64,000 nt of DNA, from assembly GCF_040436345.1 (NCBI RefSeq), contig NC_133233.1:6767992-6831991 (forward strand). The letters are read 5' to 3'. The position numbers were made by a program, and so were the translations under genes. The notes under the pieces were generated by a model. That model had not been told where the DNA came from, did not search any database, and worked only from the letters and a program-made list of their open reading frames with translations. Source of the stretch: Pagrus major (taxonomy: Eukaryota > Chordata > Actinopteri > Spariformes > Sparidae). Positions 1-12,714 of this stretch are shown in pieces (position 1 is the first letter of the stretch; each line of letters opens with the position of its first letter).

Positions 1-427
1 GATACCGATTATATCACGATATGATATCTGTCTAACTGAAGAATACAAAAAGCCTGTAAAAAGGTAAAGTGCAGGATTTCTCTGTTTATTCACAAAATAC
101 ACATTTCTTTATAAAAGGCGCATATAAAAATGAAAATGTTAGTGCTTTGCAAGCATCTCCAACTTGTGTATGTAAACCTGTACACATTTTATGCTTATAC
201 TTTTTAAAGCATGACAAACTTGTCTCTGTGTATAACTGGACACACTTAACTGCTTATCAACTTGTTTTATATAAACCTGACAGCATTTCAATTCATCCTC
301 AAATATGCATGTTCTTCTTCATGAACAGCAACTGATCATCACGCTCAGAGGTGAGTGCACGTCTCTGAGCGGTGAGCGGCACCGGTGTGAGTCTCTTGTA
401 GCATGAAGGAGTGCGTCCTACTCATTA

Positions 428-951
428 TCAATAAAAATGGGCAGTGATTGTCACGTAGGGCTCCGTGGCCACATCCAGCGCAGGTGAGCACAATTCTCTC
501 TGCAGACTGGAGTGCATCCTCCACCTTTCCTCTCGTCTCATCATAAAGAGCTGGAATAGCTTTTTCTGTGAAATATTTTCTGCTCGGTATTTCATACCTT
601 GGTTCCAGTGTTTGTAGCATTTGGCAAAACCTTTTTCATTTTCAGCCACGCTGTACGGGCAGAGGTCCTTTCAACTAAACCCAACAATGGACTTTGTAAT
701 ACTGGCAGCCCTTGGGGACGAGAAAGGAAGTTAAACATTGCATTCACCGCTGCAGGTTGACTTACAATGTTAGCAAAGAGATCAGGGTGGTGTTGCTGTA
801 AGTGGCTTTGCATGATCGTGGTGTTGCCCGTGTACATTACTTTTACCAGACAGTTCTTGCATATTGCGTAGTCTTTATCGATTTTGTTTGTCCTATTAAA
901 TGTGGCTGGGGCATCTCTGACTGTAACTTTCTTCACATTGATGTCCAACAT
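428..951 (-). pseudogene. hAT-family (ZBED-like) transposase fragment, N-terminal, frameshifted
   Basis: Read on the minus strand from 951, a 119-residue open stretch carries a BED-type zinc finger: C31 and C34 (CKNC), then H50 and H55 (HLQQHH, an HX4H pair). This is the DNA-binding N-terminus of hAT transposases and ZBED proteins. The frame then breaks. A second frame (345-620) continues with the region after the finger (LEPRYEIPSRKYF, then ALYDETRGKVEDAL), and a third (428-649) gives a piece like the start of the catalytic core (VATEPYVTITAHF). At least two frame changes in about 500 bp, and no catalytic domain or inverted repeats nearby, mark it as a decayed 5' fragment. It lies outside the receptor array. 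The hAT assignment is good; the subfamily is not resolved. Confidence 0.7.
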
Positions 952-3900
952 TATCCCACTGTAAACTTATCACACTGATATGTGCCATCGTGAGGAGCCA
1001 TGAAGTAGCGACGTTGGGGAGTCAAATTGGCAGGGAAATCTGTTTAGAGTGCCTTATTTTTTAAATTGGAAAATTGATATTTGGCACCAGCATATCGATG
1101 TTCGTATCACACGAGGAAGGACGATGATATTTCGCCTCATTGAGATTTTGTCCCACCCATTATACAATATTTATTTGATAACAACAAAGGAGGTGTAGGA
1201 TCCTATCCTATGATGTATGGTGCAATATGTGAAAAACACAGTATGTTGTCTCACAAGGATGTTAGGCCATTTCTGTTATATATGTTCTAAAAAGTACTTC
1301 GTTAGGATAAGGAAAAGACCATGCTTCATGCTGGTCAGGTGTTGAGGAGTCTGCCAACTGTTTTCTGATTTTCTGAACATCCAAAAAATTGTCTGTGGGG
1401 ACTATTAAAACTGTTTTTTTTTATTTTGTATCTATGTGTGCAGAACAATGCCTTTTTACGATTACCTACAATGTACATGTCTGTAATCAGGGTAAACACG
1501 CAAGCTTTAAGAAATAGCCACTGAATGACAGGTTAATAAAAACTCACAAACTGCTTCAGCTCACATTAACTGTGTGGGGCTTGAGTCGGGTTGGGACGTT
1601 ATATTTTTTATGAGAAGTCAACACATCTTCAGCTGTGTTTGTGTCGACCACAACAGGCATTTTAAGCCAAACCATGATGTTTTCCTAACCCTACCCAAGT
1701 GTTTTTTTGTTTTTGTTTGTAGCGCGGTGGTGTCACAACAGAAAATTTTAATTTTGGTTCACAGAAAATACGTTGCAAACATTTATTCTGGCAATTGTGT
1801 TGGTGCCAAATCTGCACACTCTTGGAGAACACTAGTATAGGAGGGTGCTATAACTTCAGAAAAATACATAGAGCTTAAATTTCTTCTATTTGGGGACGCT
1901 CCAGTAGCAGTAGAAGAGCTTGCATCACATGTACAGAGGGTGTGTCCTCGCCACATGCAGAGCTTTTATTGCATGTCATCAGCCTTCTCTCTCTTCTCGT
2001 TTCCTGTCACTCTTCAGGTGTATTATAACTGAAGCAATGAGGAGGCCAGAAATGACAATGAACTCAAATAGAGTTCAAATTCAAAACAAACACCGAGGAT
2101 ACAGTAGGCTTAGCAAATCATAAAAATAATAATAATATTTTCAGTCCAACTTTATGGTGATCAAAAGTATTTCATCATGAAACAGCTTCGCCGGTGATGT
2201 TTGCCTGCAGATAGTTTTGCCCTGTACAGTGGGGCTGTTAGTGTATGTGGTCAGAGCAGAAATATTGTACATATCAGAGAGCTGATTTACCACAATGACT
2301 CTGCTGAACCCCAAACAAGGCGTTCGAGTGTCTTCCTGTTAGCCACAGGATCATAAAGGCAAAGAGAAGGCATGAAAAAAATGTTCCAAAAATTGGTCCA
2401 GGAAGAGAAAACCATCATGACTTCAAAGGAACCAATTTCTAGTCATTTTTGTGCCATTTTAAAATGGTCCTCACACTCCATTCAAAATTCCCCTGGGTGT
2501 CAATTTCTTTCACTGTCAGCCTGGTGCTGACTTTCTTAAGTCAACAACCGTTTCTTGCTTTTATTAACATTTTATATGGACTCTTTGCAGCATTATAGTA
2601 TCCACTTTAGGCCCTTTCCTTGTGTAAGCCAACTGTAACTGAATCATTAGCACATTTCACTGCAATATGCTGTATGTATGATTTGCTACAGTAATTGTTT
2701 AGCAACTGCAGTGTGACAAATATAAAGTAGAAGGAGGGGGGCACAGCCTTGATGTGAGCCAGTGAGAGATATCATTTGCCATCATACACAAGCTGTCATA
2801 CATAAGCTGTCTTCTGAAAAATACAGTGCGCTTGTAAACCCGACATGACAGCACAAAACCGTATGTCCCTGCTGGTGTGACAAGAGAGTGGCTTATCATC
2901 AGTAACATCATCTTTTCTTTCTCTTTATTTGGAACCAAAGCACAGACTGCCGCAATAAAAGCCATACATATCTTCCAATACTAACACTGATACCATACAA
3001 AGATAAACCATATTCAGTTAGGATACAAAAAACGTGTATGGCAAGATATTTTTAAGAAAAGAGGTTAAAGTTTGATGCTCTGAGGAGGCTTAAAGCCTGG
3101 TCTGTGTGACCAAACCAGTGCAGTGGTCAATATAACTGGCCCAACAACCAGAACTTAAAATACTTCATAAGTCATCAAAGCTTTCCCTAAACAATTGTTA
3201 CATGTTGTGTGTGTGTGCGTGTATGTGTGCTTGTTTGTGTATGTGTGTGTGTGTGAAAGTGTTTGCAAAAATGGCATTTGCATTTTTTGTTGGCTAAACA
3301 GGATGTTAGCTCTTCCCTGGTTCCCTCGACAAAAAGCCCATGGGATTTTTCCACTGCAGTTTGGATTATTGGGGAACACAAGTTTATATATAACTTGAAA
3401 AAGATACTTGCATGTTTTGTGAAAAATGTAAATAAAGAGAGTTAGAATAGCTTACTCAATAGCTCTTAAGCGTGTGTTAACAACAGACTGAAACTGAAAA
3501 AACTCATTCATACAAACCATTGACTTTGAGACAAAGAGCCAAAAAGTATTTCCAGGTTTTAGGACTTGTTCCTGCGGCACTTTATTATTAGAGTCTTCTT
3601 TCTATAAGTCTAAAATAGTTTATTAACAGTAATACTGTATTTCAAGCCAGCTTAATGCTAATCATCATTGTACACACCAGGCTGTAAAGTATTACAAGAG
3701 TGGTTTAATTCATGTAAAAGCCTCTGTACATACTGGTTGCTTAACGACATTTTAATATTGGACAAAGGATTATACAGCAGCTTTGTTATAGTGAGAAATT
3801 GTACAACTTCAAGAGGTCCTGCTGAATGTGTCTCATGCATTCATGCATGCTCATACTTCAGATTAAAAAACTGCAAATGAGTATATGCTTACAGTATTTG

Positions 3901-4371
3901 ACATTGTATGAATGTATACATATTGTGCTGTATATTCATATTTCTCTGAGATTACTGTCCAGCAGATTCATGTTTAGACAAATGATGTTCACAATACCAT
4001 GAGACGATGAGCCCTGTATACCTATGATTAAGGTTCGTATTGAACAATGTTGCTCTGTTTGTACAGGGCCGATACTTAGTGCCACTGCAGAAGGGAATAT
4101 GTCCTATATGAGCAAAATGAGGGTTTGGAGATCGGGATGGTCCTTTCGCAGACTTGCAATTAGCATACAGCATTTAATTAACTTTACCCATAATATTTCC
4201 TGAACCTTAACCAAGTGTTTGAGTAGACTAACCCAAATCATGTTGTGAAGCAAATTTTATTTGCAGTAACCATGATCTCTTCCTAACCGTGAACATTCCA
4301 TGATGAAAAAAACAAAAAAAGTTGTGATTTTGGTATTTGGTAAGTATGGGGCGCCGATTGTAAAGTTGCGC
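952..4371. other. Intergenic stretch with no recognisable gene
   Basis: AT-rich sequence with only short open frames that show no domain. It contains a GT-rich microsatellite (3205-3255). It has no counterpart in units 2 or 3, so it lies outside the tandem array. Confidence 0.6.
3205..3255. repeat. (GT)n imperfect microsatellite
   Basis: About 50 bp of alternating GT with a few interruptions. It produces several false short open frames rich in Val/Cys (plus) or His/Thr (minus). Confidence 0.9.
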
Positions 4372-5817
4372 ATGCTAAAATAAACAGCAACTTTTCAACC
4401 CATTTAGCATCAAACCCCATTAAAAAAATGTATGTGAATTTTTTAGTATTACTTTTGACCAGGTTTACAGCAATATTTGTGAACTTTGTGATATTTACTT
4501 CTCTTGTAAAAATATGTCAATGTTAAATCTAAATGTTAATCTAAATCTAAATGTTAAATGTTAAATCTAAATGTTAAATCTAAATGTTAAATCTAAATCT
4601 AAATGTTAAATGTTAAATCTAAATGTTAAATCTAAATGTTAAATTTAAATCTAAATGTTAAATGTTAAATATAAATCTAAATGTTAAATGTAAATATAAA
4701 TGTTAAATCTAAATGTTAAATCTAAATCTAAATGTTAAATCTTAATGTTAAATATAAATATAAATCTAAATGTTAAATCTAAATCTAAATCTAAATCTAA
4801 AGTTAAATCTAAATGTTAAATCTAAATCTAAATCTAAAGTTAAATCTAAATGTTGAATCTAAATCTAAATGTTAAATCTAAATCTAAATGTTAAATCTTA
4901 ATGCTAAATGTTAAATCTAAATGTTAAATCTAAATGCTAAATGTTAAATCTAAATGTCACGGGTGAAACTAAATATTAAGCTGATATGCAAATTCCCACT
5001 GCCTGTCACTGGAAGTACCAAAATAAAAGCTACCGAGTGCTGTGGTGGCTCTACTGTGGTGGATGGAACAAACAACGACGGAGAATTGGCGAACCGCTGC
5101 TGCGGCGACTCTGTGAAAAGGGCTACTGTCGCTGTCGTTGCGGACGCATTGCTGAACCCTGTATTGCTGCCAAAACGGCCCTACCAATGTTTCCAGCTGA
5201 GTCGCTGGACATCGTAGCAGGCAACATGAGAGCAAGGAGACGTGGCTAACAGTGAAGTGCAATCACTTGCCTGACTACCCGAAGAAGACCGCGGATAGCA
5301 CTTGTTCGCGTCAATGAGCTTTTATTTTGGTACTTCCAGTGACAGGCAGTGTGAATTTGCACATTAGCTAAATATTTAGTTTCACCGTGACATTTAGATT
5401 TAACATTTAGATTTAGATTCAGATTTAGATTTAACATTTAGCATTTAGATTTATATGTAACATTGAAATTTAACATTTATATTTATATTTAACATTTATA
5501 TTTATATATAAAATTTAACATTTATATTTAAATGTAACATTTATATTTATATTAAACATTTATATTTAACATTTATATTTAGATTTAACATTTATATTTA
5601 GATTTAACATTTAACATTTAGATTTAATATTTAACATTTAGAATTAGATGTTGTATTTAGATTTAACATTGTGATATTTACTTCTCTTGTAAAAATATGT
5701 CAAAGTTCTCAAATATTGCTGTAAATCTGGTCAAAAGTAACATTTTAAAATTAACATATGTTTTTTAAATGTGTTTTTTTGCCAAATGTGTCGAAAAGTT
5801 GCTGTTTATTTTAGCAT
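4372..5817. repeat. 1.45 kb fold-back (palindromic) element with AT-rich minisatellite arms
   Basis: The left end (ATGCTAAAATAAACAGCAAC) is the reverse complement of the right end. The arms pair inward through a segment with TTTACAGCAATATTTG (near 4468; inverted near 5716). They continue as an AT minisatellite of the word TTAAATCTAAATG (about 4520-4950), inverted at about 5395-5670. An inner pair of arms follows (CCTGTCACTGGAAGTACCAA near 5003; inverted near 5327) around a loop of about 280 bp that is richer in GC. A 30-bp direct repeat (start TGATATTTACTTCTCTTG) sits at both inner shoulders. No transposase is seen. The right end coincides with the start of homology among the tandem units. 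Confidence 0.85.
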
Positions 5818-5989
5818 CTCTGCAGAGCTTTTACAATACTTATGTTAGAGTCTCTTCCACACTCTGCACGCCTTGTCAGCGACGTGCTCGGTCTCTTGTC
5901 TTTATCAAACGTTGCGTGATCATTTTGTCTGTGGTCTTCGACAGTGGTTTCCTCACAGTTAGTCAAATATGATATGAATTTAATATTAA

Positions 5990-6359
5990 AGGGATAGTTC
6001 GGATTTTTTGACATGAAGTTGTATGACATCCTCACGGAGCGGTGCGATGTGTCAACAGGCGGAAGCGCGCAGTGATACGAAGGGAGGGAACATAGTGCCA
6101 GGTGATCGTGAGGTCTGACTTTTTTGTTGTAAACGATTTTGTGATGCAAATGTTTTACTCTTTTGAACGGATATTGTTTTTTGAAGCAAAAAGCTTTATC
6201 TTCGTGACCCCGCAAACTAGCCGGAACTACTTTCTTCAGCAACAACAGCGGGACAGACCTCGGCTCACAGGACGCAGTGGGGGAAAAGTCACTGCTGATG
6301 CACGACACTGATGGTGAGGATGTCATACAACTTCATGTCAAAAAATCCGAACTATCCCT
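5990..6359. mobile_element. piggyBac-like MITE, 370 bp, TTAA target duplication
   Basis: Starts AGGGATAGTTCGGATTTTTT and ends with its reverse complement. The terminal inverted repeats extend about 45 bp (through GACATGAAGTTGTATGACAT). TTAA flanks both sides (5986-5989 and 6360-6363). Unit 3 carries the empty site with one TTAA (near 62990) and unit 2 a close variant, so the insertion came after the duplication or was lost from the others. It is non-coding. TTAA targeting is the hallmark of piggyBac transposases, which such short elements borrow. Confidence 0.85.
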
Positions 6360-6363
6360 TTAA

Positions 6364-6591
6364 CATGAGACGTGCACAGATGCATTTATCCTGTTTGTGT
6401 GAAGTGTTGCTGTGGTAATCCCTCCCTCACACATGCAAACACACATGCACAGACACACCCACTTTTCTGTGGCACTTCCTTCCCCTAACTCGCTGACTTA
6501 TCATGGAGTGACTTGAACTCACCGTGAGTCAGACAGCTGTGGCGTTCAGAGTCAGACAACAAGAAGAAGAAGCCTCCCTGCTGGCTGGACG
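6364..6591 (+). promoter_or_regulatory. Conserved upstream block and probable 5' noncoding exon of receptor copy 1
   Basis: This block is almost identical in front of all three receptor copies. It contains a perfect AP-1 type site TGAGTCA (6525-6531) and a purine-rich stretch (AACAAGAAGAAGAAG) before CTGGACG. A splice donor could follow: GCAAGT at 6592 here and in unit 3, GTAAGT in unit 2. A second candidate donor is CAG|GTAAAG at 6671. The acceptor TCTGGCAG ends at 6781, so 6782-6808 is 5' UTR joined to the start codon. No clear TATA box was seen. Promoter assignment is inference from conservation and position. Confidence 0.4.
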
Positions 6592-6808
6592 GCAAGTCAG
6601 CTCCCCTTAGCATCATCATCATTCCCACAAACATCTGCTATTATTTCCTGTGCTCCTCTGAGCCTCTCAGGTAAAGGCATTGTTGTCCAGCTCTCCTTAA
6701 ATCATTTCTAATAGATGAATTGTTTGATAATCATCATTTTGTGAATGTTATGTTTGATGGCTGTGTTTCTGTGTCTGGCAGATTCCCCTGCTGACCTTCC
6801 ATAAAAAG

Positions 6809-9800
6809 ATGGAGACTACAACATCTGATTATGATTACAGCCCTGATCCGTTCACGCATGCCAGTCCATGTAACAGGGACAGTGACAACAGTCTGGGATC
6901 TCATCTAGCCCCCCTGCTCTACTTTATGTTTCTCTTCAGCCTCGTTGGCAACGTGCTGGTTCTGGTCATCATCCATCGGTGAGTGGTTCAACAAAAACTA
7001 AATGAACAACAGTACTGCAGATGTCTTTTTAAAGAGAATACCATACAAACAAAGTTTTGGTGTTGCAGTTTGAAGGGGCAGCAGATGTATTCATGGCCTA
7101 ATTCAAACAGTTCTTACAATGTGTCATTTATTTTTAAATTATTTACACACATTTACTATAACTTTGGATTTTGTTTTACAAGGTGTAAACTGAAGTTATA
7201 ATTCCTGATCCTGGTTGATTTGGTAACACCTGTGGATACTGCAGCTTAATACTACAGCACGCAATCCTTGAGCAGCTATTTTGTCAGAAATACAACAGAA
7301 GATCAACTGCTGTGTGTGTTCACAGTGCAGCCAAACAAACACACATTGTCGAAGAATTGATGTTTAAGGAAAAGGTCAATAATCAGCCTTTCCTCATGCC
7401 ATAAGCTACTACAATCTTTAATACATAGATTGGTCAGCTTGTTGGGGAGTTGGAGGTGCTAACTGTAATGCTGAGGAGTTTTAGTCTTATGTTGCTGTCA
7501 AATACCCGAGTCCTGACTTCTACATACAGTATATGTAGTACTTTGACTATTTTGAGTTTTGGCGTATTTGTTGTTATATGGCTTTCAGGCCAAAAGAGAG
7601 CAGAGCACACTACCAGGATGTGAGGGTTTATGGGCTAAACTTGACACCATCTTGCGCTGGGAAAAAAACAGCCATGAGGTCAAATAGTAAAACATGACAT
7701 GAGAGAAGTGAGACCAGGTAAACTGTGCCAGATTTATTCAGAATGTCTCCCATTCTCTCAAGTCAGCATTTAACCTATGTTAGTCTTGAAACATATACAG
7801 TATGTGTTTAGCTGAAACATTCTCTCAGTTGATTCAAGGGATGAACATTATTATACATGGTACAGTTCACTTGTTTTTCAAGTGACTTTTTGTTGTATGT
7901 TATTTATGACCCGATCATTTCTAGATCAGTAATAATATTTTTTTAAATTGTATTTATTTTACTTTTAGCTCTATTAGTTTTAACAATGGCCAAAAATGTC
8001 TTCCATACAAAGGATGCTCAGAGCGCTCTGGAACAGTGAAATTCTGAACAACCATTTCTGACTGAATAAATGAACGCAACATGTTTTACAGCTAAACGAT
8101 CAGCAGACTAATGGTTTGGATAGTTAACTACGTAACACATCTGAGTTGGATGAGGAAACAAGAGAAACTATGAGCTCGGCAGTCTGTGTGTGTGTGTGCG
8201 CGCAGCCACCCACCCACACCCACACACACACTCACACACAGGATGTTTGGTTTATATTAGCATGAAGCTAACACAGCTCGAACATGGTTGAGAGAGTGAA
8301 CAGTAAACAGTGAGGCAGACCTCAAAGACGTCAAATTGCAAAACAAAACATTGGCTTCCACGCTGCATCTGTCCCATGTCGGTAAATCCTGTGCAGAAAT
8401 GGTGGACCCCGGCACTAATGCGAGAGTGGTACTTATAGAATGTAAATACACTGAAAAAATTGGGTAGCACTACATTTTGCCTACCCTCACTTGTAATAAA
8501 TGGGTGGATGAAATATTTAAAACACTCCTCAATGCAATACAATTCAGCACCACCACAAACTACATCCTCAAAATCTAATGGATCTAATGGAGCATAACTG
8601 AACACTATAACCTAACCACTTCTTCAGCCAAGACATCTAAAGAGAGATTTTAGTCCACTTGCCTCAGATTCTGATATTTGGGAGGCAGAATGGACAGAGC
8701 AGTCCTGCGTCAGGCTTCAGTTCTACACCATTTGTGGCACCGTTGGATTTGACTGGAGATGTCATCAGGTTGTCAGGAAAAAAACACACTGGGAGAGTAC
8801 AGATGAAGTCATACTAGGAGCGTCTTATTCGTGTGCCCACAGAGAAAAGAGTACAGTAGCTGTCCTCTGCCTGAGCCCCCTAAGAGTTACCTCTCCTCTG
8901 TCACTGTCGACCGACCCTCTGCACTCTACCCTCGCCTCCATCGCTGCTGTCTGCCTTCAAGAGCAAGCAAATGTGAAAATACATTCAGTCTTCATGGAAA
9001 CACAAATGGCAGAGTCAGAGGTGAACTCGGCAAAGTCTCCCTGGGCCTCTGACTGAAAGAAGTGTTTATAATGCAGAATATTATAAAGGGGAAGCAATGA
9101 GACGTGCTGGGTTAGCTGCATACTGACATGGTGAGGGCTCAGGGAAAGTACCATTCACAGCTCTGAACTTACAACTGACAACTCAAAACTAGCTTCATTG
9201 TCTTAATTCACAAAGCTTAGCTTCACATTTTTCCACATCTAAAAAAACAATCGATAAATATTGAACAGTGCTTCAGTGCTGCTTTTTCATCCATAGACTA
9301 TATTGAAATGAAACTATATCAATATCATCATTATTTGATGTATTTATCTCTAAGAATAAGGGTTATGATTCACTGAAGTTGGGAATGTTTACTCTGTGTT
9401 TCTCTTTGTTGGCTTCTATTTCAGATCATAAATATGCAGAAAGAAAAATATATGCTTATGTTTCTAAGGGCTGGACACAGATCATAAAGAAAAGTGTTGC
9501 GCAATAACAAAACTGTAATGATAATCCACACTACTTAACACATTGTAAAGTCCCTATGATTTAAGTCTTAAATTTTTCTCATAAAGTATGCATTACATCA
9601 TTTAATGTACTTAGTACTCAATTATAATTTTAAAAGTAACTGAGTACAATTTGAATGAATATCTAAACTTTTCATCTGCACACATAAAGACAAAAACAAA
9701 CAAACTACCATTCTTCTTGAGAAGACAGGCACAATGTTAGGAATGTTAAGATGACTGACAGCGTCACCCTCAACAAGATATCTCGCTAAGCATAACAAAA

Positions 9801-11101
9801 TGGAAAAGAGAATTTTGTAATTTTTTTAGACATGCTTATGGTGGGGTTAGGTTTAGGCACAAAAACCACTTCAGGTTAGGGTTAGGAAGCGATCATGTTT
9901 TGAGCAGAGACCTGTTTTGCTCTCCACCATTGCTGGCTCCTGACTTGCCTTCAAACATATCTGTTTTTTGTCATCACAAACAGCTGGAATTTGTTCCAAG
10001 GTCTCCTTAAAAATATGTAGTGTCACGTTTACAAATGTTCAACTGTAGTCTTGAACTGCAGTCACTGGCTTGACAGCCTTCTGGCCTGCAACTCCACCAC
10101 CACCCCCTCCACCTCCTGATATGAAAGTCAGGCCATAAATATATAATGTGAACATGATATGGCACTCATACAGAAATGTTGATTTCCTACTATGACATGA
10201 ACAAACAAACAGTGTGACCAATAAACATTTTTGTTTTTTCTCTCCTAGGTTTGAGAAGCTGACCACTGTGACCAACATCTTGCTGTTGAACCTGGTGTTC
10301 TCCTCCCTGATCTTCGTGAGCAGCCTTCCCTTCATGGGACTCTACATGCAGCTCTCCAACTGGATCTTCGGCGCAGCCATGTGCAGGATTGTTGGAAGCG
10401 CCTACTACCTGGGCTTCTACAGTTCTGTCCTCTTCCTAACTCTTTTGACCTTTGACAGACACCTTGCAGTTGTGTACTCCTTGAGCGCATCGCGAGTGAG
10501 GAATCAAAGGTATGCGGTAGTCTCCTGCGCTGTGGTGTGGGTGGTCAGCATCCTGTCCTGCATCAAGCAGATATTTATCCACAACCCTTATTTACATAAG
10601 ATGACCAACAAAACATACTGTGGTGAGTATCCTGGTGAATTATCTCGTCTTAGTTTTGAGAGGCTGAGGGAAACTGGATTTTACCTTCAGATCTTTCTTT
10701 TCTTGCTCTTTCCTCTGGCCGTTATTATTTACTGCTATGTCAGGATTGCCATCACCGTCATATCATCCAGGCTCGTTACCAAGTTCAAAACAGTGAGGTT
10801 AATATTCATCATTGTGCTGTTGTTTTTTGTGTGCTGGACCCCGTACAACATTGCAATGCTGATGCAAGATAAAGTGGAAGGCTGTGAGAAACAAAAGAAA
10901 TGGACTTATGCTCTTCATGTCACTCGTATCTTTGCTTACACTTACTTTTGCATCAGTCCTATCTTCTACACGTTTGTCGGGAGAAAGTTCCAGAACTATT
11001 TCAGACAGATGCTGGTCAAACGTTTCCCAGGGTTAAAGAAGCACATTTCTGTCAGTCAGCACAGCAATGTATCCACCAAAACGACACCAAATGATCTTTA
11101 G
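6809..11101 (+). CDS. xcr1-like: Chemokine receptor, XCR1-like, copy 1 (two coding exons 6809-6978 and 10249-11101)
   Basis: Class A GPCR of 340 residues. The first coding exon ends CATCG|GTGAGT and the second begins after CTCTCCTAG; the intron splits the Arg57 codon. The N-terminus has the acidic-tyrosine stretch DYDY (Y8, Y10; likely sulfated) and C21. TM1 carries GN (N48). TM2 reads NLVFSSLIFVSSLPF, so position 2.50 is Ser76, not Asp. C102 pairs with ECL2 C181. The DRY box is D126-R127-H128 followed by LAVVY. There is an N-glycosylation sequon at N177, a CWTPY motif at 252-256, and ECL3 C269, the usual partner of the N-terminal Cys. TM7 reads SPIFY (S293), not NPxxY. The tail is Ser/Thr-rich. 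SLSASRV after the DRH box and FYSSVLFLTLLTF in TM3 resemble XCR1; another XCR/CCR-like subtype is possible. It looks intact. Expected role: G-protein-coupled chemokine sensing at the plasma membrane of leukocytes. Confidence 0.85.
8185..8241. repeat. TG/CG/AC microsatellite in receptor intron
   Basis: (TG)n runs into CGCGCAG and then an (AC)-rich tract with CCCACC interruptions. It is also present in copy 2 (38796-38853). It is an alternating purine-pyrimidine tract inside the 3.3 kb intron. Confidence 0.85.
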
Positions 11102-12706
11102 GAAGGGGAAGGCCTTTGTTTATCAGTTTTTGGTCATTTTGGATTGTCATTGTGGCGAGCTAAAAAGCTTAATTAATAGAGAAACAAATGTGTATCTGAT
11201 AGTGAGTACTTACACTTTGGGTAGCTGGGTTGCTGGAGACGCGTTTGGTAATAGTCCAATCCTGCGCTACATATACAAATAATGTTGGCCAAGAGTCTGG
11301 GAAATGTTTTCTTAGCTGAACTGTTCAGCACGATGCTTCAGTGATTTGCAAGGGTTGTTCAAGTTCGTTGCCCTTATTTTCTGTTGTTTTTGGCGACTTT
11401 CTGCCCTCCAGTGATCAAAGGTTCATTAATGAAGCTCCGAAATGAATTTAAAATTGGGCAACTGTAAAAACATTGATTTCGGAGGGCTCTTTAAACCCTC
11501 AGTCATGTCAAACACAACAGAAACATTAAAGGAACAGTTCACAGAAAAATAAAAATCCAGTCATTATCTATTCAATCTCATGCCAATGGAAAGTCTTGTG
11601 AAGTTTCATTATCCACCTGACCATGCATTGAGGGTGTAAATAACATCTTTTCAAATCAGTTTGGGGTCTCAGGGGAGAGTTGGATTATGCCTGACAAGCT
11701 GTATAGAGCCATCTTATGCTTTTATGGTGGTTTTCCACGCTTCAAAACAAGTCCCCTGATACTTGAGTTGTTTAGGAGAATGCTGCAATGCTGTTTTGAT
11801 GTGAAGCTCCTACGAAACTTAACCTGACTCTTCATGTGCATGTGGGTGAGTACATAATGACTACATCTCTTATTTTTGGGTGAACTTATCTTTTTAACTG
11901 GTGGGATATTGCACACCATGAACTTTTCCCAGATGGAAGAGTTGAGAGAGTTCATTCACGCCTATCCACCACAAAAAGGCGCTCCCTGAGTCATCATTAA
12001 GGCTTATAGAATTTCACACTGGACATAGATGATGTGCTGCAGACTGTCTTCAATATGAATGTAATAACTAAGAATACTGACCTACAACTGTATCAAAAGT
12101 TAAGGTGGATTAACTGCGGTTCTGCTGCGAGATTGGCTATGTTCGTTTCTGCAAAACACAGCTTTGTTGAAACTTTACAATTCTTTATGTTGCAAATGTA
12201 TGTTTCTTTAGGTTCAAGGACCTGGTTCTGTCGCCACAGATACGACTAAATAATGCCATGACGTCTTGTTAAAAACATCCAGTGGTGTCACACTTTAAAA
12301 AAATTAAACACTGTCTTGAACAGTGGTCACTGGCTTGGAAGCTGTTACACGTAGCTGCATTGCCACCACCACCCCCTCAAAGTCTCTACATGAAAGTCAG
12401 CTCATAGTCATGTACTATGAGCGTAATGTGACACATATTGTATAAATGTTGATATGGTAAGCAACACATGTACACAATGGAAGATATGGTTTGAAGAAAT
12501 GGAAAATACTAATTTTGTTCTGCTAACTGAGCTGTCATTGCCACATTTACTGTTAGTAAAGACAACATTAAGGGCATTAAACAAAGCCCAGTCACCAGAA
12601 TCAAATGCTGGCAGTTAATGTTCATGCTAACCAGTGATACGCTCAAATTTGTCATACGTAACATGTTTACGACCTGACTTCTAGATCAGCAGGTGGAGGG
12701 GATAGT
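11102..12706. other. 3' flank of receptor copy 1, no gene seen
   Basis: Closely matches 41719-43314 in unit 2. Short open frames recur in both units only because the DNA is duplicated. A possible polyadenylation signal (AATAAA within GAAAAATAAAAATCC) lies near 11547. Confidence 0.5.
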
Positions 12707-12714
12707 GGTGGAGT

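Noticed and set aside
4520..4950. AT minisatellite as a CRISPR-like or centromeric array
   Set aside because: Units are short, irregular and have no spacers; it is an arm of the fold-back element with an inverted partner.
5811..6326. 171-codon minus-strand open frame upstream of receptor copy 1
   Set aside because: It runs through the TTAA-flanked MITE and its flank; it is broken in units 2 and 3, which lack the MITE, and shows no domain.
8252..8605. 117-codon minus-strand frame, conserved at 38863-39216
   Set aside because: Lies in the receptor intron and is conserved only because the whole intron is duplicated; no recognisable motif, and substitutions do not favour silent sites.
9880..9895. 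GGTTAGGGTTAGG as interstitial telomere repeat
   Set aside because: Only two units, within a common AT-rich fish repeat context; too short to mean a telomere fusion.
10039..10335. 98-codon minus-strand frame with a poly-Gly run
   Set aside because: Covers the intron end and the start of receptor exon 2; the glycines come from a CCACCACC-rich tract.
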